Source: Fimbriimonadaceae bacterium
GTDB taxonomy: Bacteria; Armatimonadota; Fimbriimonadia; Fimbriimonadales; Fimbriimonadaceae
Length of the DNA: 64,000 nt
Assembly (NCBI GenBank): GCA_019638675.1
Contig: JAHBTE010000001.1
Span: 1,334,605 to 1,398,604, forward strand
Direction: 5' to 3'
Each line of letters opens with the position of its first letter. The first letter of the stretch is position 1. The position numbers were made by a program, and so were the translations under genes. This document shows positions 1 through 9,972 of this stretch, piece by piece. The notes below the pieces were generated by a model. The model saw only the letters and a list, made by a program, of their open reading frames with translations. It was not told where the DNA came from and searched no databases.

Positions 1-1
1 C

Positions 2-469
2 ATTGCCTTTATCGCCCGCCCTAAAGTTTTGATTGCTGACGAACCTACCACCGCCCTTGACGTAACCCTGCAAGCTCAAATATTGCGATTGCTTACCACC
101 TTGCAGGAAGAAGAGGGAACGGCAGTCGTGTTAATTAGCCACGATATTGGCGTGATCGGCAGTGTGAGCGATCGAGTGAGCGTCTTTTATGCTGGGCGTG
201 CTGTGGAAAGTGGGCCAGTAGAAGAGGTTCTTCGGCGGGGCAAGCATCCGTACACGGCGGCACTCTTGGCCGCGATTCCGGTGCCCGGACGGGAAAGGCT
301 GTTGACTATTGGCGGTCAACCGCCGCTACTCAGCGAACTTCCGGTTGGATGCCCCTTTGCACCAAGGTGTGTGCATCGGTTTGAGAAATGCGATATCGAA
401 CCTAGTCTGGAACCAGTTGGCGGCACCGAAGTGGCTTGCTGGTGGGCAAGCCAGAGCGTTTCAGTTTAA
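2..469 (+). CDS. Peptide ABC transporter ATP-binding protein (DppD/OppD type), 5' partial
   Basis: The reading frame is open from the first bases, so the N-terminal part with the Walker A motif lies outside the window. What remains shows Walker B (VLIADEP), the D-loop (TTALD) and the H-loop (SHD). The C-terminal extension typical of oligopeptide/dipeptide importer ATPases follows, with a KHPYTAALL segment and four cysteines in GCPFAPRC, EKC and VACW. A related cysteine set in a DppD homologue is known to hold an iron-sulfur cluster; that role here is inference. The protein would power peptide or similar solute uptake with permeases expected upstream. A strong hairpin follows the stop. Confidence 0.9.
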   Translation: MAFIARPKVLIADEPTTALDVTLQAQILRLLTTLQEEEGTAVVLISHDIGVIGSVSDRVSVFYAGRAVESGPVEEVLRRGKHPYTAALLAAIPVPGRERLLTIGGQPPLLSELPVGCPFAPRCVHRFEKCDIEPSLEPVGGTEVACWWASQSVSV

Positions 470-476
470 TGGGTGG

Positions 477-500
477 CACTGGTTATAACCAGTGTTTTTA
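477..500 (+). terminator. Rho-independent terminator after ABC ATPase gene
   Basis: A perfect inverted repeat, CACTGGT-TATA-ACCAGTG, is followed directly by five T residues. It begins 7 bases after the TAA of the ABC ATPase gene and runs into the last codon of the convergent TetR gene. It therefore probably ends the upstream transcript and may also limit convergent read-through. Confidence 0.75.
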
Positions 501-1049
501 TGCAAGCAGAGAATCGAAAATGTCATCGATCTTTGCTTTTGCATCGAACTTGTTGTTAGTGAGATGCGCTGTGACCATGAACCCGAAAAGGGTTGCGGCA
601 AGCATTTCTGGGTCTTTGTAGGGGCTACCTTTTTTGGTTTTTGCCTTTGCCAGAATCGGCGTAAGGGAATTCACCCATTCGGTGTAAATTCCGAGCACTT
701 GTTTTTTGAGATCGGCGTGTTCCACCGAAGCCGAATAAAGCCCAATAAGAACTTTTGCGAACCGTGATTGCTTTTTGCAATAAGCTTCAGCGAGGGCAAG
801 TTCGCCTTCCACTTTGTCGTCAGCTGATTGAAGACCTTCGTAGAATTTTGCTCGGTCGGTGCGGAACTGTTCGAGCGCGTAATCTGCAACTCCAGTAAGC
901 AAGTCTTGGCGCTTAGGGAAGTAGTAGTGAATCGTTGCGTGATTCATTCCCATTTTTGCGGCGACCGTGCGGGCATGCAGGCTTTCGAGGCCTTCCACCC
1001 CTACGATGTCATAACACGTCCTGAGGATTTCACTGCGTCGAGCTTTCAT
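498..1049 (-). CDS. TetR/AcrR-family transcriptional regulator
   Basis: The 183-residue protein has the usual TetR length. Its N-terminal helix-turn-helix is clear at residues 28-44, ending in the family signature HYYFPKRQDLL. The C-terminal ligand/dimer domain is helical and has no recognisable ligand class. The gene is convergent to the ABC ATPase and divergent from alanine racemase across a 63-bp gap. Local repressors often bind in such a gap, so it may control itself and possibly alr, but I see no clean operator palindrome. The ligand is unknown. Confidence 0.85.
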   Translation of the reverse strand: MKARRSEILRTCYDIVGVEGLESLHARTVAAKMGMNHATIHYYFPKRQDLLTGVADYALEQFRTDRAKFYEGLQSADDKVEGELALAEAYCKKQSRFAKVLIGLYSASVEHADLKKQVLGIYTEWVNSLTPILAKAKTKKGSPYKDPEMLAATLFGFMVTAHLTNNKFDAKAKIDDIFDSLLA

Positions 1050-1112
1050 ATTTCTATTTTAACCGTCCAGATGGTGAAAGTGTATGGATAATTTACTTGA
1101 ATCGAATAAAAT

Positions 1113-2210
1113 ATGTATGTGCAACCGTTTCCGCGAACCTGGGTGGAGATAGATTTTGGCGCGATGAAGCATAATCTTCGCCTGATTAAGGAGCGCATGG
1201 GCGAAGGTGTTTTGATCTCGGTAGTGTGTAAAGCCGATGGATATGGTCACGGATTGGTTCCGGTCGGCAGGTTTGCGGCGAAGAATGGTGCAGATTGGCT
1301 CAGCGTTGCATCTGTTCAAGAAGGCGTTGCATTGCGTGATGCGGGTGTTGATTGCCCAATCATGGTGATGTCACCAACTCTAGATATGGAGGCGGCTCAA
1401 GCGATTTTCTACGACTTGGACATTTTTGTTGAATCTGCCCATTCTATCAAAGCATTTGCACAAATAGCATTGAACCAAGAACGGGTCGCAAAACTTCACC
1501 TTAAGGTGGATACGGGCCTGCACCGATTTGGATGCGATCCTAAGGACGCAAAGCCTTTGATCGGTCTTATCAAATCAACACAAGGCTGTACATTGCGCGG
1601 TGTTTCTCAGCACTTTTTGGATGCATCTAACCAATCTCGCTCAATCACCCAACGAGATACGTTTGAATCTAGTATTTCTGAATCAGAAGATCTCGGCATT
1701 ATCCATCTGAGTGCAAGCGCGGGGGCGGTCAAAGTAGATCGAGCCAAAGGCGGGTTAGTTCGAATTGGAATGCACGCTTACGGAATTGATGCAGACAAAA
1801 GTTACGGAGGTGAATTAAAACCCACCATGCGGTGGTTTGCCCGCGTGACTTCGATTCGCACAATCCCGGCTGGTGATACGGTGAGCTACATGGGAACCTG
1901 GACTGCTCCACGCACTAGCACTATCGCAACGCTTGGTGCGGGTTACGGTGATGGTTATGCCCGCCAACTCAGTAATAAAGGGTTCATTTTTGTAAATGGG
2001 CACCGCGCTCCTGTCACTGGCCTGATTTGCATGGATCAAACCATGATTGACGTGACCGATATTCCTGGCGTTGAAATCGGAACCGTCGTTGAAATGCTAG
2101 GAGAGAACATCTTGGTTCCCGAAGTAGCTGCTTGGGCGGGCACAAACGGTCACGAAATCGTTACCCGGGTGATGACCCGGGTGAATCGGCGCTACATTTA
2201 TCCGGACTAG
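1113..2210 (+). CDS. alr: Alanine racemase
   Basis: This PLP enzyme interconverts L- and D-alanine to supply D-Ala for peptidoglycan. The PLP lysine is K40 in VVCKADGYGHG and the second catalytic base is Y259 in TVSYMGTW. The C-terminal half carries the conserved GYGDGYARQLSNKG and CMDQTMIDVT segments. The length (365 aa) matches the family. The stop overlaps the stop of the convergent serA-like gene by a few bases. A TetR regulator lies divergently upstream. Confidence 0.95.
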   Translation: MYVQPFPRTWVEIDFGAMKHNLRLIKERMGEGVLISVVCKADGYGHGLVPVGRFAAKNGADWLSVASVQEGVALRDAGVDCPIMVMSPTLDMEAAQAIFYDLDIFVESAHSIKAFAQIALNQERVAKLHLKVDTGLHRFGCDPKDAKPLIGLIKSTQGCTLRGVSQHFLDASNQSRSITQRDTFESSISESEDLGIIHLSASAGAVKVDRAKGGLVRIGMHAYGIDADKSYGGELKPTMRWFARVTSIRTIPAGDTVSYMGTWTAPRTSTIATLGAGYGDGYARQLSNKGFIFVNGHRAPVTGLICMDQTMIDVTDIPGVEIGTVVEMLGENILVPEVAAWAGTNGHEIVTRVMTRVNRRYIYPD

Positions 2211-3166
2211 CCGTTAACCACGTTGGGAGCGGTTCCAGTGGATTTGAATACTTCTACAATTCGCACAACTTCTGCCGCTACTGCCTCTTGCGCTTGATTG
2301 GTGCTTGCCCCAATGTGGTGAGTGCAATAAACACCCTTGGCGTTGCTCAAAGGCCCTTCATAAGGAGCTTCGGCGGCACTCGGCTCGCCATCAAATACAT
2401 CTAATCCAGCCCGAATTTTCCCGGCTTCTGTCGCTTGCAAAAGAGCTGCTTGATCAACTACCTCAGCACGGGCTGTGTTTATTAACACAGCGCCTAACCT
2501 CATCGCATTAATAAACTCGGCGTTGATCATGCCCCGAGTATCTGAACTGAGGGAAGTGTGGAGCGAAACGATGTCTGATTGAGTGGCTATGTCTTTGAGG
2601 TTTGCTACCCTCGTGACCCCCAACTTTGCCGCATCCTCATCACTCATCCATCGGCTGTAGATCAAAACATTCATCCCAAACGCCTTTGCCCGCGGAATCA
2701 TTTCTTGACCAATGCTGCCCATGCCAACTAGTCCGAGCGTTTGACCAAAGAGCCCCACGCCTTTGCTATATGCTTTTTTGTTCCACTTCCCGTTTCTCAA
2801 GTCGGTCACGTTATCGGGGATAAATCGGTCAAGTGAGAGCATTAAACCAAATGCCAGCTCGGCAACTGCAATTGCGTTCTTTCCTGGGCAGTTTGCAACC
2901 GAAACTCCGTGTGCAGTCGCTGCGGCTAAATCAATATTGTTGACTCCAGCACCGGCCCTTATGATGAGCTTGAGCTCACTACCTGCTTCAATCGCTGGTG
3001 CGGGAACCAGCGTTGAACGAACAACAAGAATAGTGGGCTGATGTTCGGATAGAGCCGCCGAGAGAGTGTCGCCATTAAGATCAGCGTTTTGCACAACTTC
3101 ACAGCCAAGGTTCTTTAATCCATCAAGAGCAGACTGCTCAAGTTTATCGGCGACAAGGACTTTCAT
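2207..3166 (-). CDS. serA: D-3-phosphoglycerate dehydrogenase-like 2-hydroxyacid dehydrogenase
   Basis: This is a short-form (319 aa) D-2-hydroxyacid dehydrogenase without the C-terminal ASB/ACT domains of long SerA. The NAD-binding motif [10 protein letters not shown] and the catalytic Arg (NTARAEVVD), Glu and His (THHIGAST) regions are all present. The [14 protein letters not shown] segment is typical of phosphoglycerate dehydrogenases, so entry into serine synthesis is the most likely role; another hydroxyacid substrate is possible. Its ATG overlaps the TGA of the upstream thioredoxin-domain gene (ATGA), indicating coupled translation. Confidence 0.85.
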   Translation of the reverse strand: MKVLVADKLEQSALDGLKNLGCEVVQNADLNGDTLSAALSEHQPTILVVRSTLVPAPAIEAGSELKLIIRAGAGVNNIDLAAATAHGVSVANCPGKNAIAVAELAFGLMLSLDRFIPDNVTDLRNGKWNKKAYSKGVGLFGQTLGLVGMGSIGQEMIPRAKAFGMNVLIYSRWMSDEDAAKLGVTRVANLKDIATQSDIVSLHTSLSSDTRGMINAEFINAMRLGAVLINTARAEVVDQAALLQATEAGKIRAGLDVFDGEPSAAEAPYEGPLSNAKGVYCTHHIGASTNQAQEAVAAEVVRIVEVFKSTGTAPNVVNG

Positions 3167-5286
3167 GAGTTCACTTTACCTGGATTGATCTGCCCGTTCA
3201 AGGTTACGGTTTGAGGCTGATAACATTCGGAATCCGAACATAATTGATAGCGGAAATCAATTTGAAAATCGTGGATTGAACCGCGCGGTTTCAGGCGGAT
3301 AGCAAGTTCAATTTCGCCTCGATACTGCCCAGAAACTGAGTCTGGCCAAGAAGCTTCTGCGTAAGAACCAGTGATTTCTACGCTTGAAGGGATGAGCCAC
3401 TCTGCACCAGGATCTGCATCGTTGATGTGAAAACCATTCGGAATCCGAATGGTTAAATTAACGTAAGCATAACCATCGTCCGTTAATTCAGGATTAGAGT
3501 TGTCAAGTTCGGCTTGAATTTGTGGCGCGTCACCATTTGTCTCAACTGAGTCATTACCGAGCAACAGCTGTTCCAGGCACTCAATTAGAATCGTTCCTGC
3601 CGCGGCTGGTGCTCTCTGCGCCCAACCGTATGCGGCGGTCAAGTGGTTCAGAGCTTCTTCGTTTCGTCCGAGCCTTCTCAAAACTTCGATCGCAATGCCA
3701 TTCGAGCTAGGTACCGCCTGATCCAAAAACGGTTTTTGACGTCCGATCAGCTCTTCATGCATCGTGCCGTTAAAGAAGAATCCCCGTGTATCAGCAAAAG
3801 ATTCAACCAGTTGGTCAGCAACTTTACCCGCATCTTCTGTTCTGCCCAGATCAAGCAATGCTCGGCAGAAATAGCTGTATCCATCAAGAAACGCCGCATG
3901 AGTATCACTCATTTGATGAGGTAGATATTCGTTGAACCGGTTAAGCCAGTAATCAGCTAGCGAATTCGATTCTTCAACATAGCCTGCCGCTACGAACCCA
4001 GAAATCAAAAGCGCATTCGCACTCAGCAAAGCCTTATCGTCTTGCCCAGGCTGAACTCTCAAGTTTCTTGCCTCTAGAAGTAAATCAAGTCGAGAGTCAC
4101 GCGAGGCATTTTCAACTAAATGGGGGATATTGGTGCCAGTCGGATGACCCGTAGCTTCTTCGTAGAAATTGCCGGATTCAACAATCTGGTAAGCATCGCA
4201 AAGCGATTGTCCATCAGGAACGAGTTGGTGAATTTCGTTCTTTGTCCACACATAGGTGAGCCCTTCTTCGCCTGATGTGTCCGCGTCTAGGGCAGTTGCA
4301 AATGCGCCGTCTAAACTCATTTCTCGCAGCACCCATCCCACGGTTTGGTCGGCGACTTCGGTAAACAATGCTCTCAGGTTTTTATCATCGGCTAGCTCCG
4401 CGGCATGAGCATATAGCTCAATCATCTGGGCATTATCAGTCAGCATCTTCTCAAAATGAGGGAGAAGCCATCGCTCATCGGTTGAATATCTGTGAAATCC
4501 ACCGCCAACGTGATCGCGAATTCCCCCAAGTGCCATTGCCTCTAATGTTCGGAACGCGATAAAACTGGCAGAATCCACCAAATGGGTGACGACCTCTTGG
4601 CTACCTGGAAGCAAGTGCCGGGTTTGCGCGTATCGAAGTAAGAACCTAAGAGTCGAAAATGGCGGAAACTTTGGTGCGCCGCCAAAACCGCCTTGCTCTT
4701 CATCGAATTCTTGGTGAAACGAGTGAATTGCTTGGTCGAGCAAACTCACCGTGATCTTATCGGTCATGGGCGGTATCGACCGCTCTAAAACCTGCTGAAG
4801 ACCAGCCGTAAATTCCTCTGCTTTTTCCCGAATATCGGATTCTTCTTCACGCCAAGCGTTTGCCAAAGCCTGAATTACCTGGGTAAAGCTCGGCATTTGC
4901 CCTTGGCTGAACTTAGGATAATAAGTGCCAGCAAAAAATGGCTTTGCGTCGGGGGTCAGGAACACCGACATCGGCCAACCGCCGTGGCCAGTGGCTAGCT
5001 GGGTAGCCGTCATATAAATGTCGTCTACGTCTGGGCGCTCTTCCCGATCTAATTTGATGTTCACAAAATGCTCATTGAGGTATGCGGCAACCTCGGCATC
5101 TTCAAACGATTCATGCGCCATCACATGGCACCAGTGGCAACTGGAGTAACCAACACTCAAAAAAACAGGCTTGTTTTCGGCTTTTGCTTTTGCCCAGGCT
5201 TCATCATCCCAAGGGAACCAATCCACCGGGTTATCGGCGTGCTGGCGCAAATAGGGCGAAGTCGAATCTGCCAGTCGGTTCGGCAT
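3163..5286 (-). CDS. YyaL/DUF255-type thioredoxin-domain protein with C-terminal DsbD-like domain
   Basis: The start is placed at [16 protein letters not shown], where family similarity begins. A longer frame back to 5478 would overlap the divergent gene. The 707-aa protein opens with the DUF255 thioredoxin-like domain ([13 protein letters not shown], CxxC at residues 50-53), followed by an alpha/alpha-barrel region as in YyaL/SPATA20 proteins. The last ~120 residues are unusual: a beta-rich segment ending in [12 protein letters not shown] resembles the N-terminal thiol-carrying domain of DsbD. No signal peptide is visible. The reaction is unknown; a thiol-redox role is inferred from the two cysteine motifs. 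Confidence 0.85.
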   Translation of the reverse strand: MPNRLADSTSPYLRQHADNPVDWFPWDDEAWAKAKAENKPVFLSVGYSSCHWCHVMAHESFEDAEVAAYLNEHFVNIKLDREERPDVDDIYMTATQLATGHGGWPMSVFLTPDAKPFFAGTYYPKFSQGQMPSFTQVIQALANAWREEESDIREKAEEFTAGLQQVLERSIPPMTDKITVSLLDQAIHSFHQEFDEEQGGFGGAPKFPPFSTLRFLLRYAQTRHLLPGSQEVVTHLVDSASFIAFRTLEAMALGGIRDHVGGGFHRYSTDERWLLPHFEKMLTDNAQMIELYAHAAELADDKNLRALFTEVADQTVGWVLREMSLDGAFATALDADTSGEEGLTYVWTKNEIHQLVPDGQSLCDAYQIVESGNFYEEATGHPTGTNIPHLVENASRDSRLDLLLEARNLRVQPGQDDKALLSANALLISGFVAAGYVEESNSLADYWLNRFNEYLPHQMSDTHAAFLDGYSYFCRALLDLGRTEDAGKVADQLVESFADTRGFFFNGTMHEELIGRQKPFLDQAVPSSNGIAIEVLRRLGRNEEALNHLTAAYGWAQRAPAAAGTILIECLEQLLLGNDSVETNGDAPQIQAELDNSNPELTDDGYAYVNLTIRIPNGFHINDADPGAEWLIPSSVEITGSYAEASWPDSVSGQYRGEIELAIRLKPRGSIHDFQIDFRYQLCSDSECYQPQTVTLNGQINPGKVNS

Positions 5287-5368
5287 AAGCAAAATGAGCG
5301 TACCGGGTTTGCAGATATGCCTGGGAGGTTCGGGGCTAAGCGCATCAAAACGATAAACTAATTGTTCA

Positions 5369-5824
5369 GTGAGCACGGAAGAACCAATTGAACCGCCAAA
5401 AACTACGGATGTCAGCATCGTATGGATTGCACTAGCCATCGTAGCGGTTGCGTTGGTCGCTGGATTATTCGCTGGCAAAAAATTGGTTGGGAATACGCTT
5501 CGGGCTTTAGAAAAGGAAGCGGTTCCATCGGCGCAGAAATATTTAGAAGTCCTTCAGTCGGGGCAGAGCACATCTGATCTTCTGGCTCCGGCAGAAAGTC
5601 GAAAGGAATTCGACGAAACGGAATTTAAGTCCCGTTTGGATCAAGCATTGGGCAAAATCGCTCGATCTAAAGCGATAGATGCCAAAGTCGGCGATGGCGA
5701 GCCGCCAAGCATCGTCATCACCCTTCGTGCGCAAGATGACCAAAAACGGGAAGCGGAAATCATTATTGCAATGATCACGGTCAAGCAAAAAATGCTGGTC
5801 AAGAATGCCGTTATCGGGAAATAA
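5369..5824 (+). CDS. Small membrane-anchored protein of unknown function
   Basis: I do not recognise this 151-residue protein. It starts with GTG. A short polar N-terminus is followed by one transmembrane helix (about residues 18-38) and a soluble, charged domain of ~110 residues. It lies divergently from the YyaL-like gene and 60 bp before the calcium/sodium exchanger gene. The frame has the same codon character as its neighbours, which supports it as a real gene. Confidence 0.65.
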   Translation: MSTEEPIEPPKTTDVSIVWIALAIVAVALVAGLFAGKKLVGNTLRALEKEAVPSAQKYLEVLQSGQSTSDLLAPAESRKEFDETEFKSRLDQALGKIARSKAIDAKVGDGEPPSIVITLRAQDDQKREAEIIIAMITVKQKMLVKNAVIGK

Positions 5825-5884
5825 CGTCCCGATTTAGTCCGTGTCATCGCATACTCCACGTAACCTCATCCGTACCTACCTGCA

Positions 5885-6964
5885 ATGCTGATTTCACTAG
5901 GAGTTCTGTTACTTGGCATCGTCATCCTCACGGTTGGTGGTGAAGTTCTGGTGAAAGGGGCTACGCGCCTCGCGCTCGGAGTTGGAATGACTCCGCTAGT
6001 GGTCGGGCTCACGGTCGTTGCCTTCGGTACATCTGCGCCCGAACTATTCGTCAGTGCTTCGTCTAGCCTTGCTGGTTCGCCTTCCGTAGCGGTCGGAAAC
6101 GTAATCGGAAGCAACATCCTCAACGTTTTGCTTATTCTCGGAATCTCGGCGGTGATTGTGCCGCTCGCGGTTCAGTCGCAGATTGTCAAGTTGGATCTTC
6201 CGGTAATGGCAGGAGCGACCTTCGCTTTGATCTTGTTTGCCTTGGATGGCACAGTAAGCAGAGTAGACGGCGTAATCCTGGTTGTTGCGTTGATCGCTTA
6301 CATTTGGTATTTGATCCGACTATCCAAAAGAAATCCCAATGATCCACTTAAGGAAGAAGTTGATGAAGCAGGGGCTAAATCGCCAATCTGGATCAACCTC
6401 GGGTTGATCTTGCTCGGCCTTGGGTGCTTGATGGCCGGTTCCAAGTTGTTCGTCTCTGGGGCAACGGATATCGCCCGGCAGTTTGGGTTATCAGAACTGG
6501 TAATCGGCTTGACCGTCGTTGCCTTTGGCACTTCTTTGCCCGAAATCGTCACTTCGATTATCGCGGCGTTGCGGGGTCAACGCGATATTGCGGTCGGTAA
6601 TATTGTTGGAAGCAACATCTTTAACATCCTCTCAGTGATGGGGATCACATCAATTCTCAATCCCGTTCCCTTCGCGCAAGAAGCTCTTTTGTTTGATATC
6701 CCCGTGCTCGTTGGCGTTACGATTGTGTGCGTACCAATTCTATGGGCGGGCTATATTATCACTCGCATTGAAGGTGCGGCACTGTTGCTTGGATACGTTT
6801 CGTACACTACTTATTTGGTGCTGTATCACACTCATTCACCCTTGTTCCTACAGTTCAAAAGTGCGATGATCTTCTTCGTGCTTCCGCTTATCATCATTAC
6901 GGTGTGCAGCGTAGCGTACAGCTTTGCTCGGGCTCATTTAAGAGAACTGAGGTCGCAAAAGTAA
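5885..6964 (+). CDS. Calcium/sodium antiporter (CaCA family, YrbG type)
   Basis: The 359-aa integral membrane protein has two homologous halves. Each carries the alpha-repeat signature: VVAFGTSAPELFVS with NVIGSNILNVLLILG in the first, and VVAFGTSLPEIVTS with NIVGSNIFNILSVMG in the second. These acidic/polar helices form the cation-binding site in the family. It would exchange Ca2+ against Na+ (or H+) across the inner membrane. About ten transmembrane helices are predicted, with an extra pair at the C-terminus. Confidence 0.9.
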   Translation: MLISLGVLLLGIVILTVGGEVLVKGATRLALGVGMTPLVVGLTVVAFGTSAPELFVSASSSLAGSPSVAVGNVIGSNILNVLLILGISAVIVPLAVQSQIVKLDLPVMAGATFALILFALDGTVSRVDGVILVVALIAYIWYLIRLSKRNPNDPLKEEVDEAGAKSPIWINLGLILLGLGCLMAGSKLFVSGATDIARQFGLSELVIGLTVVAFGTSLPEIVTSIIAALRGQRDIAVGNIVGSNIFNILSVMGITSILNPVPFAQEALLFDIPVLVGVTIVCVPILWAGYIITRIEGAALLLGYVSYTTYLVLYHTHSPLFLQFKSAMIFFVLPLIIITVCSVAYSFARAHLRELRSQK

Positions 6965-7008
6965 AGCTGGCGGGAACTGATTAACAGCAAAGAGTGGTTT
7001 GCCCGAAT

Positions 7009-8397
7009 ATGAAGAGGGCCGCCGTCATCATAGCCGTCGCAATTATTGCGGGAATCGCGTTTACGCTCAGCATGCCGCCGCGAGCTTTTGCGCTGCTTGG
7101 CTGGGTGTTCCTTACTCCACTGTTTATTGCTACCCGTGGCGTTGGATTCTTACGCGGATTCCTGTCTGGGCTTGTACTCACAGTTACGGCTGCGATTGCC
7201 AGCACAACTCTCATAAGCGGCCCCAATTTGATTCAAGGTGATGTCTCGTGGAACTACCTCGGCATTGGACTATACGGAATTGTTTTGAGTTTGATGGTCG
7301 GAATCACAGCAGAAATTAAAGAGCTCACATTCGGCAAAGCGGCGATTCTTGCCTGTGCAGGAATTGTTTTGGAGTGTCTGACATTTATCAAGTTGCCCGC
7401 GCACTTGGCACTCACTCAATATGGGAGCGCCCCGATGCTGGCTCTCGCCTCCGTTACCGGAATTTGGGGCGTGAGCTGGCTCGTATGGTTTAGCAACCTC
7501 GCGCTGGCATCACAATCTGCTCAGAAGCAGTTTCGTCCGGCGGTGGCGGGAATCGCTCTCTTGGCGGTTCTCAGCACGACAATAGGTTGGAATCAAGGTG
7601 CAAAACCCAAAGATTCAGTGGTTGCTTCAACCGACAAATTGAACCCAGTTGCGGCTTTGCAAACGGATAACTTTGGTGCTAATGAGATACTTCCTCTCTA
7701 TGAATCTTTAGGGAGCACTCAACCTACGTTGAGCGTCTGGCCAGAGCTTTCGATTACCGAAATGGACATTGCGACAATCCAGGAATTTGCCGCCAGCCAA
7801 AATGGATCGCCAGTTGTGGCAACGATGCACGATGGTTATTCTCCCAAACCACATAATGCGGCGGTATTAATTAGTGGCAACGGAGTATCTGAGGCGTACT
7901 ACAAGCGAAAACCATTCGGTTCGGAAATCAATGAAGTAACTGCTGGAACTCGACCGCTGGTTGTCAAGACGATTCCTTTGAGTGTTGGCCTCAACATCTG
8001 TTTTGATAGTTGTTACCCGGGTGTGATGAGGGACACAGCTAACGCGGGTGACCCTGATTTGATCGCTTTGCCTACGCTTGATCCAGCTAGCCCAAACGGC
8101 TTTATTCAGTCAGCTCACGCGGCATTTACATCATTCCGAGCGGCTGAACTTGGTATTCCGATTGTGCGGGCAGAAACAACTGCTTGGTCGATGTTTGTGA
8201 ACTCCGATGGAAATATTGTCGAAACTCTTCCTGTAGGTTACGAAGGCGCAGTTGCACGGCAGATTTCAGATGCCAAAAAGTGGACTCTTTACCGGCAATG
8301 GGGCGACTGGTTTTTGTGGTTGAGTATTGGAGTTCTCGGCTCAAGCATAGTCAATGGATGGGCTGGGCAACGGGCGGCGAAGCGCGGGCGGGCCTAA
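7009..8397 (+). CDS. lnt: Apolipoprotein N-acyltransferase-like carbon-nitrogen hydrolase
   Basis: About six N-terminal transmembrane helices are followed by a nitrilase-type domain with the expected catalytic triad: Glu in VWPELSITEMD (residue 246), Lys in YYKRKPFGSE (299) and Cys in LNICFDSCYPG (331). A last transmembrane helix lies near the C-terminus, as in Lnt. The family N-acylates lipoproteins in the inner membrane; several lipoproteins in this window are possible clients. At 462 aa it is somewhat shorter than the E. coli enzyme. The ATG at 7009 is preferred because the hydrophobic helix starts there; a GTG at 6994 adds five residues. Confidence 0.8.
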   Translation: MKRAAVIIAVAIIAGIAFTLSMPPRAFALLGWVFLTPLFIATRGVGFLRGFLSGLVLTVTAAIASTTLISGPNLIQGDVSWNYLGIGLYGIVLSLMVGITAEIKELTFGKAAILACAGIVLECLTFIKLPAHLALTQYGSAPMLALASVTGIWGVSWLVWFSNLALASQSAQKQFRPAVAGIALLAVLSTTIGWNQGAKPKDSVVASTDKLNPVAALQTDNFGANEILPLYESLGSTQPTLSVWPELSITEMDIATIQEFAASQNGSPVVATMHDGYSPKPHNAAVLISGNGVSEAYYKRKPFGSEINEVTAGTRPLVVKTIPLSVGLNICFDSCYPGVMRDTANAGDPDLIALPTLDPASPNGFIQSAHAAFTSFRAAELGIPIVRAETTAWSMFVNSDGNIVETLPVGYEGAVARQISDAKKWTLYRQWGDWFLWLSIGVLGSSIVNGWAGQRAAKRGRA

Positions 8398-8438
8398 CCT
8401 CAAACGCTGGTTCACCAGGTACTATCCCGTTCCCGAAA

Positions 8439-8514
8439 GGCGACGTACCCAAGTGGTTAAGGGGAGGGACTGCAAATCCTTTACGCATCGGTTCGAATCC
8501 GATCGTCGCCTCCA
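8439..8514 (+). tRNA. tRNA-Cys (GCA)
   Basis: The 76-nt sequence folds as a cloverleaf. The acceptor stem is GGCGACG paired with CGTCGCC, with U73 (the cysteine discriminator) and an encoded CCA. The anticodon stem AGGGA/TCCTT encloses the loop CTGCAAA with anticodon GCA, and the T arm carries GGTTCGAATCC. It lies between lnt and scpA on the same strand. Confidence 0.95.
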
Positions 8515-8599
8515 AATTTCTCTATTTTCTGGCCTGGGGAAAACTCATTTGAATCCCCGCCGCTTTTAAACCAAGCACCCCGTCTGAACCAGTGCAACC

Positions 8600-9367
8600 A
8601 TGAGTGCCCTCGTTCAGCCGAATCCGCAGCAAATTGCCGCCGTTTTCGGCGTGATTGAGCCGCCGCCAATCCATGTGGAGTGCGAAACATTCCAAGGGCC
8701 GCTCACTACCCTGTTCATCATGGTTCGCGACCACAAGGTCGACCTGCTAGGGGTTCCGCTCGGGCCGATTTGCGAAGCGTATCTCCGCTATCTGCTCGAA
8801 ACTACTGAGCCGCATTTGGAATCTCACGCGGTTGCTGTAAGCGCACTTTGCTACCTGCTGGAAAAGAAAGCCTGGATGCTCATCCCGATTGAGCACGATG
8901 AAGAGCCAGATGACGACGGCTTGTTCGATGAAGTCGAACCGTATATCCACGAATTCCTCCCGGCCATAGATGACCTGCTCAACCGCCGCGAGGATCGCGA
9001 GCACCTATTCTTTAGAACAGGCGAAAATAACAACGTTTACGAGCTTCCGTTTGAAACCAGCGAAGTCACATCCGCAGACCTTGCCAAAGCATTTGAAAAA
9101 CTGCTCTCTAAAGCCAAGCCTGATCCACCACGCCCCGTCAGCGAACAGCGGCGTTCGCTGAGCGAGCAAATCATCTTGGTTCTGAAATCGTTGCCCGATG
9201 CCCCCCAAGCTTTAGAGGAATTCGTAACCGGAGAATTCACCCGCTCCGAGGTAGTCTGGTGGTTCTTGGCGTTGCTCGAAATCATTCGACTGGGCCAGGC
9301 TTCAGTAACCATGGAAGACGGAATTGTGAAATTCTGCAAAAAGGGAAGTAGGGGTGCTCCTGCATGA
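8600..9367 (+). CDS. scpA: Segregation and condensation protein A
   Basis: ScpA is the kleisin subunit that bridges SMC heads in the bacterial condensin. The N-terminal signature (FQGPLTTLFIMVRDHKVDLL), an acidic linker and the C-terminal winged-helix segment (FTRSEVVWWFLALLEIIRLG) are in the expected order in 255 aa. The stop overlaps the ATG of scpB (ATGA), the usual scpA-scpB arrangement. Confidence 0.93.
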   Translation: MSALVQPNPQQIAAVFGVIEPPPIHVECETFQGPLTTLFIMVRDHKVDLLGVPLGPICEAYLRYLLETTEPHLESHAVAVSALCYLLEKKAWMLIPIEHDEEPDDDGLFDEVEPYIHEFLPAIDDLLNRREDREHLFFRTGENNNVYELPFETSEVTSADLAKAFEKLLSKAKPDPPRPVSEQRRSLSEQIILVLKSLPDAPQALEEFVTGEFTRSEVVWWFLALLEIIRLGQASVTMEDGIVKFCKKGSRGAPA

Positions 9368-9963
9368 GGCTTGTCCTCGCGCTGGAAGCCCTGCTCTTTG
9401 TCGCCGATAGCCCCGCAACCCCAGATGAACTTGCAAAGGCTCTCGGCGTTCCGGTTTTTGAGGTCGAAGAGGCTCTTGAAAAACTGGGCGGGCGTCTGCA
9501 CCACACTTCGGCTTTACAACTGGTTCGTATTGCGGGTGGATACCAAGTCTGTACGAAACCAGAATTTGCCGAAGCGATTGCGAAATTTACTCAGCCGCAA
9601 ACCCACAAGCTGTCCCGTTCGCTCATGGAAGTTCTTGCCGTGGTTGCGTATAAGCAACCGATCACACTCGCCGAGCTTGATGATGTCCGAGGTGTAGATT
9701 CTGGTTACGGAGTTCGCCAGCTAGTAGAGCGGAGGCTTGTCTGCGAGATTGGGCGGCGGTCAACTCCCGGGCGACCAATTTTGTTCGGAACGACACAACA
9801 GTTTCTGCACGCTTTTAATCTACAATCGTTAGAAGACCTGCCCGTCGTCAACTTTGAATCGGACAATTTGCCGAAGGCGATTGGCATGGAACAGCCCCCC
9901 GATCAGCCTTCGTTGCTTGATCAAGAAGAAAACTCTCCTGCCGGAGACGCTTCGCTCGCCTAA
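9364..9963 (+). CDS. scpB: Segregation and condensation protein B
   Basis: ScpB pairs with ScpA and SMC. The 199-aa protein has two winged-helix domains: an N-terminal one beginning LVLALEALLFVADSPATPDE and a second with the highly conserved LMEVLAVVAYKQPIT and LVERRLVCEIGRR segments. A poorly conserved, Pro/Asp/Glu-rich tail of ~35 residues follows. It is coupled to scpA by a 4-base overlap and is followed 9 bases later by a D-Ala carboxypeptidase gene. Confidence 0.95.
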   Translation: MRLVLALEALLFVADSPATPDELAKALGVPVFEVEEALEKLGGRLHHTSALQLVRIAGGYQVCTKPEFAEAIAKFTQPQTHKLSRSLMEVLAVVAYKQPITLAELDDVRGVDSGYGVRQLVERRLVCEIGRRSTPGRPILFGTTQQFLHAFNLQSLEDLPVVNFESDNLPKAIGMEQPPDQPSLLDQEENSPAGDASLA

Positions 9964-9972
9964 CTCGAAACA

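Noticed and set aside
5287-5478. N-terminal extension of the YyaL-like gene by 64 residues
   Set aside because: It would overlap the divergent gene at 5369, and it lacks family similarity before [16 protein letters not shown].
9037-9504. 155-codon open frame on the minus strand opposite scpA-scpB
   Set aside because: It is fully antisense to two well-supported genes and shows no recognisable domain.
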